A stretch of DNA of 64,000 nucleotides, taken from the NCBI RefSeq assembly GCF_004362055.1, contig NZ_SNXB01000003.1, forward strand, positions 62,001-126,000, given 5' to 3'. A program made the translations under genes and the position numbers. Within the stretch, counting starts at the first letter, position 1, and every line of letters begins with the position of its first letter. The notes beneath the pieces were generated by a model. It was not told the DNA's origin. It saw nothing but the letters and a program-made list of their open reading frames with translations, and searched no databases. This document shows, in pieces, positions 32,192 through 40,087 of the stretch. The stretch is from Flavobacterium sp. 245. GTDB taxonomy: Bacteria; Bacteroidota; Bacteroidia; Flavobacteriales; Flavobacteriaceae.

Positions 32192-33241
32192 ATGACTTTT
32201 TTATCCAAAACACTTTCTCTGTTTTCTTTAATTTTTCTTTTTTCAAACTGCAATTCTTTTGCTCAGAAAAAAGAAAATTATGCTGCTCAAATTGACAGTT
32301 TAATTCAAAATACCACTTCACCCGTTTTTAATGGTGTGATCTTGATTTCAAAAAATGGAAAAGCTTTATATTCTAAAGTTAAAGGCGTTTCTGATTTCGA
32401 AACCAAAAAACCTTTAAAATTAGACAGTCAATTCGAAATCATGTCAAACAGCAAACTGATAACTGCTGTTTTGATTTTATTAGAAGTTGAAAAAGGAAAA
32501 GTTGAATTGAATGCACCAATAAAAAAATACTTGCCAGAGCTTACTCAAACTTGGGCTGATTCTGTTACGGTTCATCAGCTTTTAAATCACACTCACGGAA
32601 TTACCGATTTGCAAAAACCTCTAGCTTTTAAACCCGGAACACGTTTTGGATACGGAAATCTAAGTTATACGCTGCTTACAAAAATTATTGAAGCTACTTC
32701 TAATAAAAGCTATACAGAAATAGCAAATGCTCTTTTTAAAAAGCTAAAAATGAAGGATACCTATTGTTATTCAAAAGATAAAAATCAAAATTTAGTTACC
32801 GGATATATAAATTCTGACGGAAATTTTGAAAAAGTAACTCAAACTTTAATTACACCACAGAATCTAGGTGCTGACGGCGTTGTTTCAACAGTAAGCGATC
32901 TGACAATCTGGAATAATAATCTTCATAGAGGAAAAATTCTAAAACCAGAAACTTATAAATTGATATTTCAATATAATATTACTTCCCAGCATAATTTGTT
33001 CGGAAAAGAAAATGAAGGATATGGCTACGGAATTAGAATTATTGAAAAAGAAGCAGTTAAATATGTTGGCCACACAGGTTTAGGTGACGGATTTTCTTCT
33101 ATAAATTTGTATTTCCCCGAAAGCGATATTAGTTTGATTATCATCGAAAATCAGATGAGCAAAAATGCTGATTTGTTTTATATATCTGAATTTAAAATCA
33201 AGAATATTCTTTTGAAAAGTGATTTATTCCATAAAAATTAA
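32192..33241 (+). CDS. Serine hydrolase, class C beta-lactamase family
   Basis: A 349-residue exported protein (signal peptide to about residue 25, NSFAQ). The three penicillin-binding motifs are present: SNSK with Ser85 and Lys88 (SxxK), YGN at 154-156 (YxN) and HTG in YVGHTGLGDG (KTG equivalent). Bacteroidota have many such proteins; some are D-aminopeptidases or esterases, so beta-lactam resistance should not be assumed. The DUF1801 gene starts 6 nt after the stop, suggesting an operon of three genes (DUF1801, MBL). Confidence 0.9.
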   Translation: MTFLSKTLSLFSLIFLFSNCNSFAQKKENYAAQIDSLIQNTTSPVFNGVILISKNGKALYSKVKGVSDFETKKPLKLDSQFEIMSNSKLITAVLILLEVEKGKVELNAPIKKYLPELTQTWADSVTVHQLLNHTHGITDLQKPLAFKPGTRFGYGNLSYTLLTKIIEATSNKSYTEIANALFKKLKMKDTYCYSKDKNQNLVTGYINSDGNFEKVTQTLITPQNLGADGVVSTVSDLTIWNNNLHRGKILKPETYKLIFQYNITSQHNLFGKENEGYGYGIRIIEKEAVKYVGHTGLGDGFSSINLYFPESDISLIIIENQMSKNADLFYISEFKIKNILLKSDLFHKN

Positions 33242-33246
33242 ATCAA

Positions 33247-33669
33247 ATGGCTAAAAACAAAACAAATGAAACAGAAAGCAGTGTGACTAATTTTATCAAT
33301 ACTGCCGAGAACGAGGCCAAAAGAAATGATGCCTTTGAACTTGTAAAAATCATGCAAAAAACAAGTGGTTTTGAAGCAAAAATGTGGGGGCCGAGCATAA
33401 TTGGTTTTGGAAGCTATCATTACAAATATGCAAGCGGACATGAAGGCGACGCGCCTTTGGCTGGATTTTCGCCAAGAACAGCCGCTATTTCACTGTATCT
33501 CCATTTACCTCCAGAAAACAGAGAAGAATTACTCTCGAAACTCGGAAAACATAAAGCAGCAAAAGGCTGTATTTATGTCAAAAAACTGGCTGATATTGAT
33601 GTTGAAATTCTAAAAAAAATGATTTTGATTTCAGTAAAAGAGCTGCAAAAACAATATCCTTCTAACTAA
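33247..33669 (+). CDS. DUF1801 (YdhG-like) protein
   Basis: A 140-residue protein with clear DUF1801 blocks: MWGPSIIGFGSYHYKY, EGDAPLAGFSPRTAAISLYLHLP and KLGKHKAAKGCIYVKKLADID, and a C-terminal helical end. It has a frataxin-like fold of uncertain function. It lies 6 nt after the serine hydrolase and 7 nt before the MBL hydrolase gene. Confidence 0.85.
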   Translation: MAKNKTNETESSVTNFINTAENEAKRNDAFELVKIMQKTSGFEAKMWGPSIIGFGSYHYKYASGHEGDAPLAGFSPRTAAISLYLHLPPENREELLSKLGKHKAAKGCIYVKKLADIDVEILKKMILISVKELQKQYPSN

Positions 33670-33675
33670 AAAATT

Positions 33676-34773
33676 ATGAGCCTTACTATCTTTCTTCTTT
33701 TAGCAGCCGTTGCGCTCTATTTTGCATATCATCCGCGATTTGGAAAAAGGCCCGCTGGTGAAAGACTGACTTTAATACAAAAATCGCCTCAGTACAAAAA
33801 CGGAAAATTCGAAAATGAAAGTTTTACACCTGAACTTGCAGAGGGTTATGGTTATTTTGATGTTTTAAAAGAATTTTTCTTTAAGAAAGTAGATCGCAAA
33901 TTTCCAACGGATGTTATTCCATCAATAAAAACAAATTTACATGAAATCCCGTTAGATCAAGATATTATGGTTTGGTTTGGGCACTCGTCTTACTATATTC
34001 ACCTTGAAGGAAAACGTTTTTTGGTAGATCCCGTTTTCAGCGGAAACGCCTCTCCTATTTATGGTACAACAAAAGCATTTAAAGGAACCGAAATTTATAC
34101 CGCCGATGATATTCCAGAAATTGATTATTTATTGATGACACACGATCATTATGATCATTTGGATTATGCCACAATTATGGCACTGAAACCAAAAATAAAA
34201 AAGATTATTACGGCACTTGGCGTTGGTTCCCATTTTGAATTTTGGAAATTTCCTTCTGAAATTATAATAGAAAAAGACTGGCATGAAAAAATAGAACTGG
34301 ATCAAAATTTAACGCTTTATACCACTCCATCAAGACATTTTTCGGGTAGAAGCATCAAACGCTGCAACACACTCTGGACTTCTTTTGTTTTAGAGACCAA
34401 AGATTTTAAAATGTATTTAGGAGGCGACAGTGGCTATGATTCACATTATGCTGCAATTGGCGAGAAATTCGGTCCTTTTGATATTGCATTGATTGATAAT
34501 GGCCAATATAATCCGGCCTGGAAATACATTCATAATTTGCCAGAAGATGTGATAAAAGCAATAAAAGATCTAAAAGCCAAAAGAGTCTTTCCCGTTCATT
34601 CCTCTAAATTTGCATTGGCACTTCACGCATGGGATGAGCCTTTGAAAAAAATAACCGAATTAAATGCAAATTCAGAAAACCCGATTCCGTTAATCACACC
34701 TAAAATTGGCGAAATAGTACAATTAAAAAATGAAAATCAAGAATTTCAGCAATGGTGGAAAGGGGTTAGGTAA
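33676..34773 (+). CDS. MBL-fold metallohydrolase (UlaG/NAPE-PLD type)
   Basis: A 365-residue metallo-beta-lactamase fold protein with an N-terminal membrane helix (2-17). The metal motif THDHYDHLD lies at 155-163 (His156, His158, Asp160, His161). VWFGHSSYYIHLEGKRFLVD and LYLGGDSGYD-type segments (MYLGGDSGYDSHY) match the group that includes NAPE-hydrolysing phospholipase D and UlaG lactonase. It is likely anchored in the membrane. Substrate unknown. Confidence 0.87.
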   Translation: MSLTIFLLLAAVALYFAYHPRFGKRPAGERLTLIQKSPQYKNGKFENESFTPELAEGYGYFDVLKEFFFKKVDRKFPTDVIPSIKTNLHEIPLDQDIMVWFGHSSYYIHLEGKRFLVDPVFSGNASPIYGTTKAFKGTEIYTADDIPEIDYLLMTHDHYDHLDYATIMALKPKIKKIITALGVGSHFEFWKFPSEIIIEKDWHEKIELDQNLTLYTTPSRHFSGRSIKRCNTLWTSFVLETKDFKMYLGGDSGYDSHYAAIGEKFGPFDIALIDNGQYNPAWKYIHNLPEDVIKAIKDLKAKRVFPVHSSKFALALHAWDEPLKKITELNANSENPIPLITPKIGEIVQLKNENQEFQQWWKGVR

Positions 34774-34778
34774 AATTG

Positions 34779-34841
34779 TTGATGGTTAATTGTTAATTGT
34801 TGATGGTTGATGGTTGATCGTTGATCGTTGATCGTTGATTG
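34779..34841. repeat. Heptamer array of TTGATNG/TTAATTG units
   Basis: Nine consecutive 7-nt units (TTGATGG, TTAATTG, TTAATTG, TTGATGG, TTGATGG, TTGATCG x3, TTGATTG). A second heptamer array starts 2 nt later. Confidence 0.9.
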
Positions 34842-34842
34842 C

Positions 34843-34923
34843 AAACTTGAAACTTGAAACTTGAAACTTGAAACTTGAAACTTGAAACTTGAAACCTGAA
34901 ACCTGAAACCTAAAACTTGAAAC
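34843..34923. repeat. Heptamer array of AAACTTG units
   Basis: Eleven 7-nt units and a partial one: AAACTTG x7, AAACCTG x2, AAACCTA, AAACTTG, then AAAC. It ends 7 nt before the GNAT start. The same unit occurs at 35543-35581, 38548-38630 and 55975-56050. Confidence 0.95.
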
Positions 34924-34930
34924 AAAAAAA

Positions 34931-35461
34931 ATGACCACATCAAATTATACTATACGAAATGCAAATCCTTCAGAATTTGAAGAAATTGGCAAAATTCTAA
35001 TTCGTGTTTATTCAAAATTGGAAGGTTTTCCGAAAGAAGATGAACAGCCTAATTATTATAAAATGCTGGCCAATATTGGCGATTTTACAAAACATCCTGA
35101 AACCGAACTTTTAGTTGCTGTTGATGAAAAAAATACTGTTTTCGGAGCCGTTGTTTATTTTAATGATATGCAATTTTACGGTTCTGGCGGAACGGCAACA
35201 CAAGAAAAAGCTTCGGCAGGATTTCGTTTGCTGGGCGTTGATTCTCAAGCAAGAGGAAAAGGAATTGGCAAACTTCTGACTTTAGATTGTATTCAAAAAG
35301 CAACAAAAAATAATCGAAAACAAGTTATTATTCATTCGACATTAGCCATGAAAACTGCTTGGGAAATGTATGAAAAAATTGGATTTAAAAGATCTAAGGA
35401 TTTGGATTTTATGCAGGGAGAACTTCCTGTATTCGGATTTAGATTAACCTTAATTCCTTAA
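34931..35461 (+). CDS. GNAT family N-acetyltransferase
   Basis: A 176-residue acetyltransferase. The acetyl-CoA binding segment is LLGVDSQARGKGIGKLLTLDCI (R-G-K-G-I-G), followed by motif B WEMYEKIGFKRS. Substrate unknown. Its start codon stands 7 nt after a heptamer array, so its promoter must lie inside or beyond that array. Confidence 0.9.
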   Translation: MTTSNYTIRNANPSEFEEIGKILIRVYSKLEGFPKEDEQPNYYKMLANIGDFTKHPETELLVAVDEKNTVFGAVVYFNDMQFYGSGGTATQEKASAGFRLLGVDSQARGKGIGKLLTLDCIQKATKNNRKQVIIHSTLAMKTAWEMYEKIGFKRSKDLDFMQGELPVFGFRLTLIP

Positions 35462-35472
35462 AAAAATCTTTT

Positions 35473-35534
35473 ATCATCCTGAGCGAAGTCTCAGGACGCT
35501 CCAATTGGAGCTTCGACTTCTCTCAGCCTGACAA
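35473..35534. repeat. REP-like palindrome (TCATCCTGAG family)
   Basis: TCATCCTGAGCGAAGTCTCA at the left and CTTCGACTTCTCTCAGCCTG at the right form imperfect inverted arms with an inner ATTGG palindrome. Same family as the unit found inside purL at 60424-60450 and the hairpin at 55020-55045. Confidence 0.7.
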
Positions 35535-35542
35535 AACGAGCA

Positions 35543-35581
35543 AAACTTGAAACTTGAAACCTGAAACCTGAAACCTGAAAC
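35543..35581. repeat. Heptamer array AAACTTG/AAACCTG
   Basis: Five 7-nt units and a partial one ending 7 nt before the GTG start of the lactonase gene. Confidence 0.9.
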
Positions 35582-35588
35582 TAAAACC

Positions 35589-36713
35589 GTGAAACCAAAA
35601 ATAACCTTTATTGCAATTGCCTTTCTGGTAACTTTAAATATTACTGCTCAAAACACTTATGTATTTTTGGGTTCTTACAATCGTGATAAATCAGCTGAAG
35701 CAATTCAGGTTTATCAATTGGACACCATCAACGGAAAATTAAGCAAAGCGGCTTCAGCAAAAAACATTATCAATCCATCTTACTTGACAATTTCGCCAAA
35801 TGGAAAATATGTCTACGCCTGTACAGATACCAAAACGCCAAATGCAGGAAGCATCAGCAGTTTTGAATTTAATCCCGAAAATAAAAGCCTGACTTTTTTA
35901 AACAGCCAAAGAAGCGGTGGAGAAAACCCAGTTTATGTAACGGTTGACAAAAGCGGAAAATGGATTGCCAATGCCAATTATACAGAAGGAAGCGTTTCAG
36001 TTTTTCCAATTTTAGAAAACGGTAAAATCGATTCCATTGCACAAAATTTCCAATATTTGGACGGAAGCATGCACAAAGAAAGGCAGACTCGTTCACATGT
36101 TCACTCAGCTGTATTTTCGCCTCAATTCGATTATTTGTTTTTACCTGATTTAGGTGCCGATAAAATACGCTGTTATGCATTCGACGAAAATCAGAAAAAA
36201 CCTTTAACCGAAACAAAAAATCCATTCACAAAAACAGATTTAGAAGCCGGACCAAGGCATTTTACTTTTCATCCGAATCAAAAATTTGGTTATTGCATCG
36301 AAGAAATGGCGGGCCAAATAAGTGTTTATCAATATGAAAATGGTATTTTAAATAAAATCCAGCGTATTGCTACACATCCAGACAAAATAAAAGAGGGTTT
36401 TGAAAGTTCGGACATTCATATTTCGCCTGATGGAAAATTTTTATACGCCACCAATCGAGGAAAAGAAAACAATATTGCCATTTTTTCTATTGATGAAAAC
36501 GGACTTTTAAAAAACGTTGGTTATCAATCCACTTTAGGAAAACATCCGCGCGTTTTTGCTATTGATGAAAGCGGGAAATTTTTAGTTGCTTCAAATGTCA
36601 ACACTGGAAATGTGGTTGTTTTTAAAAGAAATCCAGAAACAGGATTACTTAAAAAAGTAGGGAAAGAAGTAAAAATGGAAAACGTTTCTTGTGTTCAGAT
36701 TAAACGGATTTAA
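35589..36713 (+). CDS. Lactonase family (6-phosphogluconolactonase-like beta-propeller) protein, exported
   Basis: A 374-residue protein with a signal peptide (ITFIAIAFLVTLNITAQ) that requires the GTG start at 35589. Seven repeated blade motifs are visible, such as YLTISPNGKYVYAC, ARPHFTFHPN-type (GPRHFTFHPNQKFGYCIEE) and DIHISPDGKFLYATNRG, ending NTGNVVVFKRNPETGLL. This fits the Pgl-type seven-bladed lactonase family. Its periplasmic location argues against phosphogluconolactonase; it may open another lactone. The non-ATG start abuts a heptamer array. Confidence 0.87.
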   Translation: MKPKITFIAIAFLVTLNITAQNTYVFLGSYNRDKSAEAIQVYQLDTINGKLSKAASAKNIINPSYLTISPNGKYVYACTDTKTPNAGSISSFEFNPENKSLTFLNSQRSGGENPVYVTVDKSGKWIANANYTEGSVSVFPILENGKIDSIAQNFQYLDGSMHKERQTRSHVHSAVFSPQFDYLFLPDLGADKIRCYAFDENQKKPLTETKNPFTKTDLEAGPRHFTFHPNQKFGYCIEEMAGQISVYQYENGILNKIQRIATHPDKIKEGFESSDIHISPDGKFLYATNRGKENNIAIFSIDENGLLKNVGYQSTLGKHPRVFAIDESGKFLVASNVNTGNVVVFKRNPETGLLKKVGKEVKMENVSCVQIKRI

Positions 36714-36740
36714 CATTATGAACGATTATAAGCTTTATCT

Positions 36741-36796
36741 TTTGTCATTCCGAGAAACGAGACTTGAGCGATAGCGACTCCGTCAGAAATGACAAA
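36741..36796. repeat. Inverted repeat (TTTGTCATT ... AATGACAAA)
   Basis: Perfect 9-nt outer arms 36741-36749 and 36788-36796 enclose CCGAG and CTCCG/GACT-type inner repeats. GTCATTnCGA ends resemble the longer element at 59291-59389. Confidence 0.75.
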
Positions 36797-36838
36797 CTGT
36801 ATGGTTAATCTTTCTGAAAAAAACTAAAAACTATAAAA

Positions 36839-37363
36839 ATGAATAAACCACATTTCAATTTACAGCCAGATTTTCTGGAAAACGAAATCACAAAATTAAT
36901 TCCGTTAGAAGAAAAACATTTTGAAGCACTATTTGAAGCGGCTTCCGATCCTTTGATTTGGGAACAGAATCCTGTAAAAGATCGATATCAAAGAGAAGGT
37001 TTTAAAACTTTTTTTGATATCATAATTACAAAAAGTCCCTTCTTGATTCTCGATAAACAAACGAACGAAATAATGGGAACAACCAGTTTTTACGATTACA
37101 ATCCCGAAAAATCGAGTGTTGGAATTGGCTACACTTTTATTACCCGAAAATATTGGGGCGGTCCTTATAATAAATCAAACAAAAAATTATTGATCGATTA
37201 TGCTTTTCAACATGTTGATTCGGTACTTTTTCATGTAGGAGCAGAAAATTTTCGTTCTCAAAAGGCTGTTTTAAAACTCGGAGCAGAAAAAGTCAATGAT
37301 ATAATGTTTAACATTAATGGAGTCGAAGTACCTTATTTTGAATACGAATTGAAGAAAAAGTAA
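36839..37363 (+). CDS. GNAT family acetyltransferase (RimJ/RimL-like)
   Basis: A 174-residue acetyltransferase: ITKLIPLEEKHFEALFEAASDPLIWEQNP at the start is the RimJ/RimL-like opening, followed by GIGYTFITRKYWGGPYNKSNKKLLIDYAF and VGAENFRSQKAVLKLGAEKV. These enzymes acetylate N-termini of ribosomal proteins or small amines. Substrate unknown. It ends 15 nt before the LOG-family gene. Confidence 0.87.
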   Translation: MNKPHFNLQPDFLENEITKLIPLEEKHFEALFEAASDPLIWEQNPVKDRYQREGFKTFFDIIITKSPFLILDKQTNEIMGTTSFYDYNPEKSSVGIGYTFITRKYWGGPYNKSNKKLLIDYAFQHVDSVLFHVGAENFRSQKAVLKLGAEKVNDIMFNINGVEVPYFEYELKKK

Positions 37364-37378
37364 ATAACGAAATTTAAA

Positions 37379-37960
37379 ATGAAAAGAATAACCGTTTTCT
37401 GCGGATCAAGTTTTGGTACCGAAGAAATTTACAAAGAACAAGCTACTTTGCTTGGAAAAACTTTAGCAAAAGAAAATATAGATTTGGTTTATGGCGGTGC
37501 AAACGTAGGTTTAATGGGCGCTGTCGCGGATGGTGCGCTAAGCGAAAACGGAACCGTTATTGGAGTTCTTCCTAATTTTCTAAGATCTAAAGAAATCGCG
37601 CATCTCGGCTTGACCGAATTAATTTTGGTCGAAAGCATGCACGAACGAAAAACCAAAATGAATGATTTGTGCGATGGCGTTATCGCGCTTCCAGGCGGTT
37701 TTGGTACTCTGGAAGAACTTTTTGAAATGCTGACTTGGGCGCAATTAGGTCTTCATAAAAAACCTATTGCAATTTTAAATATAAATGGATTTTATGATTC
37801 GCTTGTTCAATTGACGGAAACGATGGTTGACAAAGGTTTACTGAAAGATGTTAATCAACAAATGCTTTTAGCAAGTGATAACATTGAAGATTTACTAAAT
37901 AAAATGAAAAATTACGTACCGCCAACAGTTGGAAAATGGATCGATAAAGAAAAATTATAA
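37379..37960 (+). CDS. LOG family (TIGR00730) protein, cytokinin riboside phosphoribohydrolase-like
   Basis: A 193-residue Rossmann-like protein. CGSSFGTEEIYKEQA, VYGGANVGLMGAVADGAL and PGGFGTLEELFEMLTWAQLG contain the family motif PGGxGTxxE (Glu in TLEEL). LOG proteins release adenine-type base from nucleoside monophosphates; in bacteria they are nucleotide N-glycosidases. The role here is likely nucleotide turnover (inference). Confidence 0.92.
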   Translation: MKRITVFCGSSFGTEEIYKEQATLLGKTLAKENIDLVYGGANVGLMGAVADGALSENGTVIGVLPNFLRSKEIAHLGLTELILVESMHERKTKMNDLCDGVIALPGGFGTLEELFEMLTWAQLGLHKKPIAILNINGFYDSLVQLTETMVDKGLLKDVNQQMLLASDNIEDLLNKMKNYVPPTVGKWIDKEKL

Positions 37961-37965
37961 GTTTT

Positions 37966-38050
37966 GAATTGTGAGTTATGAGTTAAGCGCTAGAAGCGTT
38001 AGAAGTAAAAAAAATGCTTTATATTTACATTTACTCATAACTCAAAATTC
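37966..38050. repeat. Inverted repeat of TGAGTTATGAGT type
   Basis: Arms 37966-37983 and 38033-38050 pair over 18 nt with one mismatch and may end transcription of the LOG gene. Confidence 0.8.
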
Positions 38051-38071
38051 ATAATTCATATCTTTAAAAAG

Positions 38072-38539
38072 ATGAAAACAGAAAACAACAAATTCGCAAA
38101 AGCTGAAATGCTGATTAGAAAGCCTGTTTCAGAAGTTTTTCAGGCTTTTGCAGATCCCGAAATCACGAGTAAATTTTGGTTTTCAAAAGGTTCAGGGAAA
38201 TTAGAAGAAAACCAGAAAACGGAATGGACTTGGGAAATGTATGGTTTTTCACTTTCGGTTACGACATTGGTTTTGCAAGAAAATAAAAAGATTGTAATTG
38301 AATGGGGAAATCCTGATGAAGTCACTTTAGTCGAATGGGTTTTTACACCTCTGAATGAAAACGAGACTTTTGTGAGTATCACAAATTCAGGGTTAAAAGG
38401 AGATGTAGACAAAATAATCGATCAAGTTCGTAATTCAACAGAAGGTTTTACCTTAGTTTTAGCAGGTGCAAAAGCATATTTAGAACATAAACTACAGCTC
38501 AATTTAGTTTTAGACAGATTCCCGAAAGGTTTAGCTTAA
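38072..38539 (+). CDS. SRPBCC domain protein
   Basis: A 155-residue START-fold protein. KAEMLIRKPVSEVFQAFADP at the start, FWFSKGSGKLEENQ and then WEMYGFSLSVTT, IVIEWG and VEWVFTPL strands, with a C-terminal helix FTLVLAGAKAYLEH, match the AHSA1-like SRPBCC family. Ligand unknown. Confidence 0.87.
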   Translation: MKTENNKFAKAEMLIRKPVSEVFQAFADPEITSKFWFSKGSGKLEENQKTEWTWEMYGFSLSVTTLVLQENKKIVIEWGNPDEVTLVEWVFTPLNENETFVSITNSGLKGDVDKIIDQVRNSTEGFTLVLAGAKAYLEHKLQLNLVLDRFPKGLA

Positions 38540-38547
38540 TTTTTTTT

Positions 38548-38630
38548 CAAGTTTCAAGTTTTTTTAGTTTCAAGTTCTCTGCTCGAAACCTGAAACTTGA
38601 AACCTGAAACTTAAAACGTGAAATGTGAAA
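38548..38630. repeat. Heptamer arrays in inverted orientation
   Basis: CAAGTTTCAAGTTT (38548-38561) faces its complement in the AAACCTG/AAACTTG array at 38585-38630, forming an imperfect inverted repeat. It ends 10 nt before the DUF1801 start. Confidence 0.85.
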
Positions 38631-38640
38631 CAAAAAAACT

Positions 38641-39009
38641 ATGGATACGAAAAAACCCGAAAACATAGACGAATACATTGGTAGTTTTCCTAATGATGTT
38701 CAAGAAATTTTGGAGAAAGTGAGAATGACAATTCAGAAAGCCGCACCAGATGCTAAAGAAAAAATCAGTTATTCGATGCCTGCTTTTGAGCAAAACGGAA
38801 TTGTAGTTTATTTTGCTGCTTTTAAAAACCATATTGGACTTTATGCTTTGCCAAGCGGTCATGAAAGCTTTAAAGACGAGCTTTCAAAATATAAATCAGG
38901 CAAAGGTTCTGTTCAGTTTCCGTTAAAAGACAAAATGCCGTATGATTTAATCACTAAAATTGTAAAATTTCGAGTGAAAGAAAATCTTGAAAAAGCAAAA
39001 AAGAAATAA
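38641..39009 (+). CDS. DUF1801 (YdhG-like, frataxin-fold) protein
   Basis: A 122-residue protein, the most canonical of the three DUF1801 genes here: IDEYIGSFPNDVQEILEKVR, KISYSMPAFEQNGIVVYFAAFKNHIGLY, and PLKDKMPYDLITKIVKFRV. Members of this compact form are called iron chaperones by analogy with YdhG, without firm proof. It lies 7 nt before the 2H phosphoesterase gene. Confidence 0.88.
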   Translation: MDTKKPENIDEYIGSFPNDVQEILEKVRMTIQKAAPDAKEKISYSMPAFEQNGIVVYFAAFKNHIGLYALPSGHESFKDELSKYKSGKGSVQFPLKDKMPYDLITKIVKFRVKENLEKAKKK

Positions 39010-39016
39010 TATTTAA

Positions 39017-39700
39017 ATGAATTTAACCGAACACTACAATCAACTTTATAAAACAGCTGCTGAAACTATTTCAGAAGGACAATATGCAATTGATTCAGAA
39101 ATAAAAAACGAATCGGATTCTAGATTTGGAATAACGTTATTAATTCGTCCCAGCGATGAAATAAAAGCAAATATGCAACATTTTATCAATGAATTAAAAA
39201 AGGCCGAACCAGAACAATATTATTATCCAGATTCTGATATTCATATTACGGTTATGTCGATTATTTCCTGTTCGGAAGAATTTCAGTTAAATCAGATTGC
39301 ACCAAACGATTATATTCAGTTAATCTGCAAAAGCATGGTTGATGCAGATAAAATTAAAATTCATTTTAAAGGAATTACAGCTTCACCTTCTGCCCTAATG
39401 ATTCAAGGTTTCCCAACTGATGAAACTTTGGATAATTTCAGAAACAAACTTCGAGAGAATTTCAAAAACTCTAATTTACAGCAAAGTATAGACAGTCGCT
39501 ATACCATTTCGACAGCACATTCGACAGTTATGCGTTTTCAGGAATCGCTCCATAATCCGAAGAAATTAATTGAAATCGCTGCTAAATTTCGTGATTATGA
39601 TTTTGGCGAATTTGATGTAAAAAGCCTGGAACTAGTTTATAATGACTGGTATCAGCGTAAAAGTACTACGCGAGTTTTGGGAAATTTTGGTTTGAGATAG
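39017..39700 (+). CDS. 2H phosphoesterase (2'-5' RNA ligase-like) protein
   Basis: A 227-residue protein with two HxTx motifs: HITV in DSDIHITVMSI and HSTV in TAHSTVMRF, spaced by about 90 residues as in the 2H phosphoesterase superfamily (2'-5' RNA ligases and cyclic phosphodiesterases). These enzymes act on 2',3'-cyclic or 2'-5' nucleotide bonds. Substrate unknown. It forms an operon with the DUF1801 gene 7 nt upstream and converges with the VOC gene (4 nt between stops). Confidence 0.82.
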   Translation: MNLTEHYNQLYKTAAETISEGQYAIDSEIKNESDSRFGITLLIRPSDEIKANMQHFINELKKAEPEQYYYPDSDIHITVMSIISCSEEFQLNQIAPNDYIQLICKSMVDADKIKIHFKGITASPSALMIQGFPTDETLDNFRNKLRENFKNSNLQQSIDSRYTISTAHSTVMRFQESLHNPKKLIEIAAKFRDYDFGEFDVKSLELVYNDWYQRKSTTRVLGNFGLR

Positions 39701-39704
39701 TATT

Positions 39705-40067
39705 TTACTTTTTAAACGTTCCAAAATGCCATAAAACCCCAGATGGATCGTGAAGAAAACATTCACTTCCCCAATCTAAATGGCGAGTTGGCGTTAGTTT
39801 TACGCCATATTTTTCGGTTAAATTAAGTGCTGAAATTTCACGATAATATCTTTCTGCATCGTCAACTTCAAGGAAAATCATGGTGTTTTCAATCCATTCT
39901 TTTGCGTAATAATCCTGCAGATAAAAGGCAATCTCTCCGTTTTTAAAAACAGAGAAATTGGACTCTAAAATAATTTCTTCAAATCCTAAATCACGATAAA
40001 AACTTCTTGATACTTCGAAATTTTTAGCTCCGATAAAAGGCCGTATTGATTTGATTTTGTGATTCAT
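39705..40067 (-). CDS. VOC family (glyoxalase/bleomycin-resistance-like) protein
   Basis: A 120-residue protein: IRPFIGAKNFEVSRSFYRDLGFEEI, VFKNGEIAFYLQDYYA, IFLEVDDAERYYREI and DPSGVLWHFG follow the beta-alpha-beta-beta-beta pattern of the vicinal oxygen chelate fold. Such proteins are glyoxalases, dioxygenases or antibiotic-binding proteins; the specific role cannot be told. The DUF2625 gene lies 20 nt upstream on the same strand. Confidence 0.88.
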   Translation of the reverse strand: MNHKIKSIRPFIGAKNFEVSRSFYRDLGFEEIILESNFSVFKNGEIAFYLQDYYAKEWIENTMIFLEVDDAERYYREISALNLTEKYGVKLTPTRHLDWGSECFLHDPSGVLWHFGTFKK

Positions 40068-40087
40068 TTTAATCTCGTTTTAAAAAA

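Noticed and set aside
32192..33241. Antibiotic-resistance beta-lactamase
   Set aside because: The three motifs show a serine hydrolase of the class C fold, but non-lactamase relatives are far more common in this phylum.
34779..34923. CRISPR-like array
   Set aside because: The units are 7 nt with no spacers, and no cas gene is in the window.
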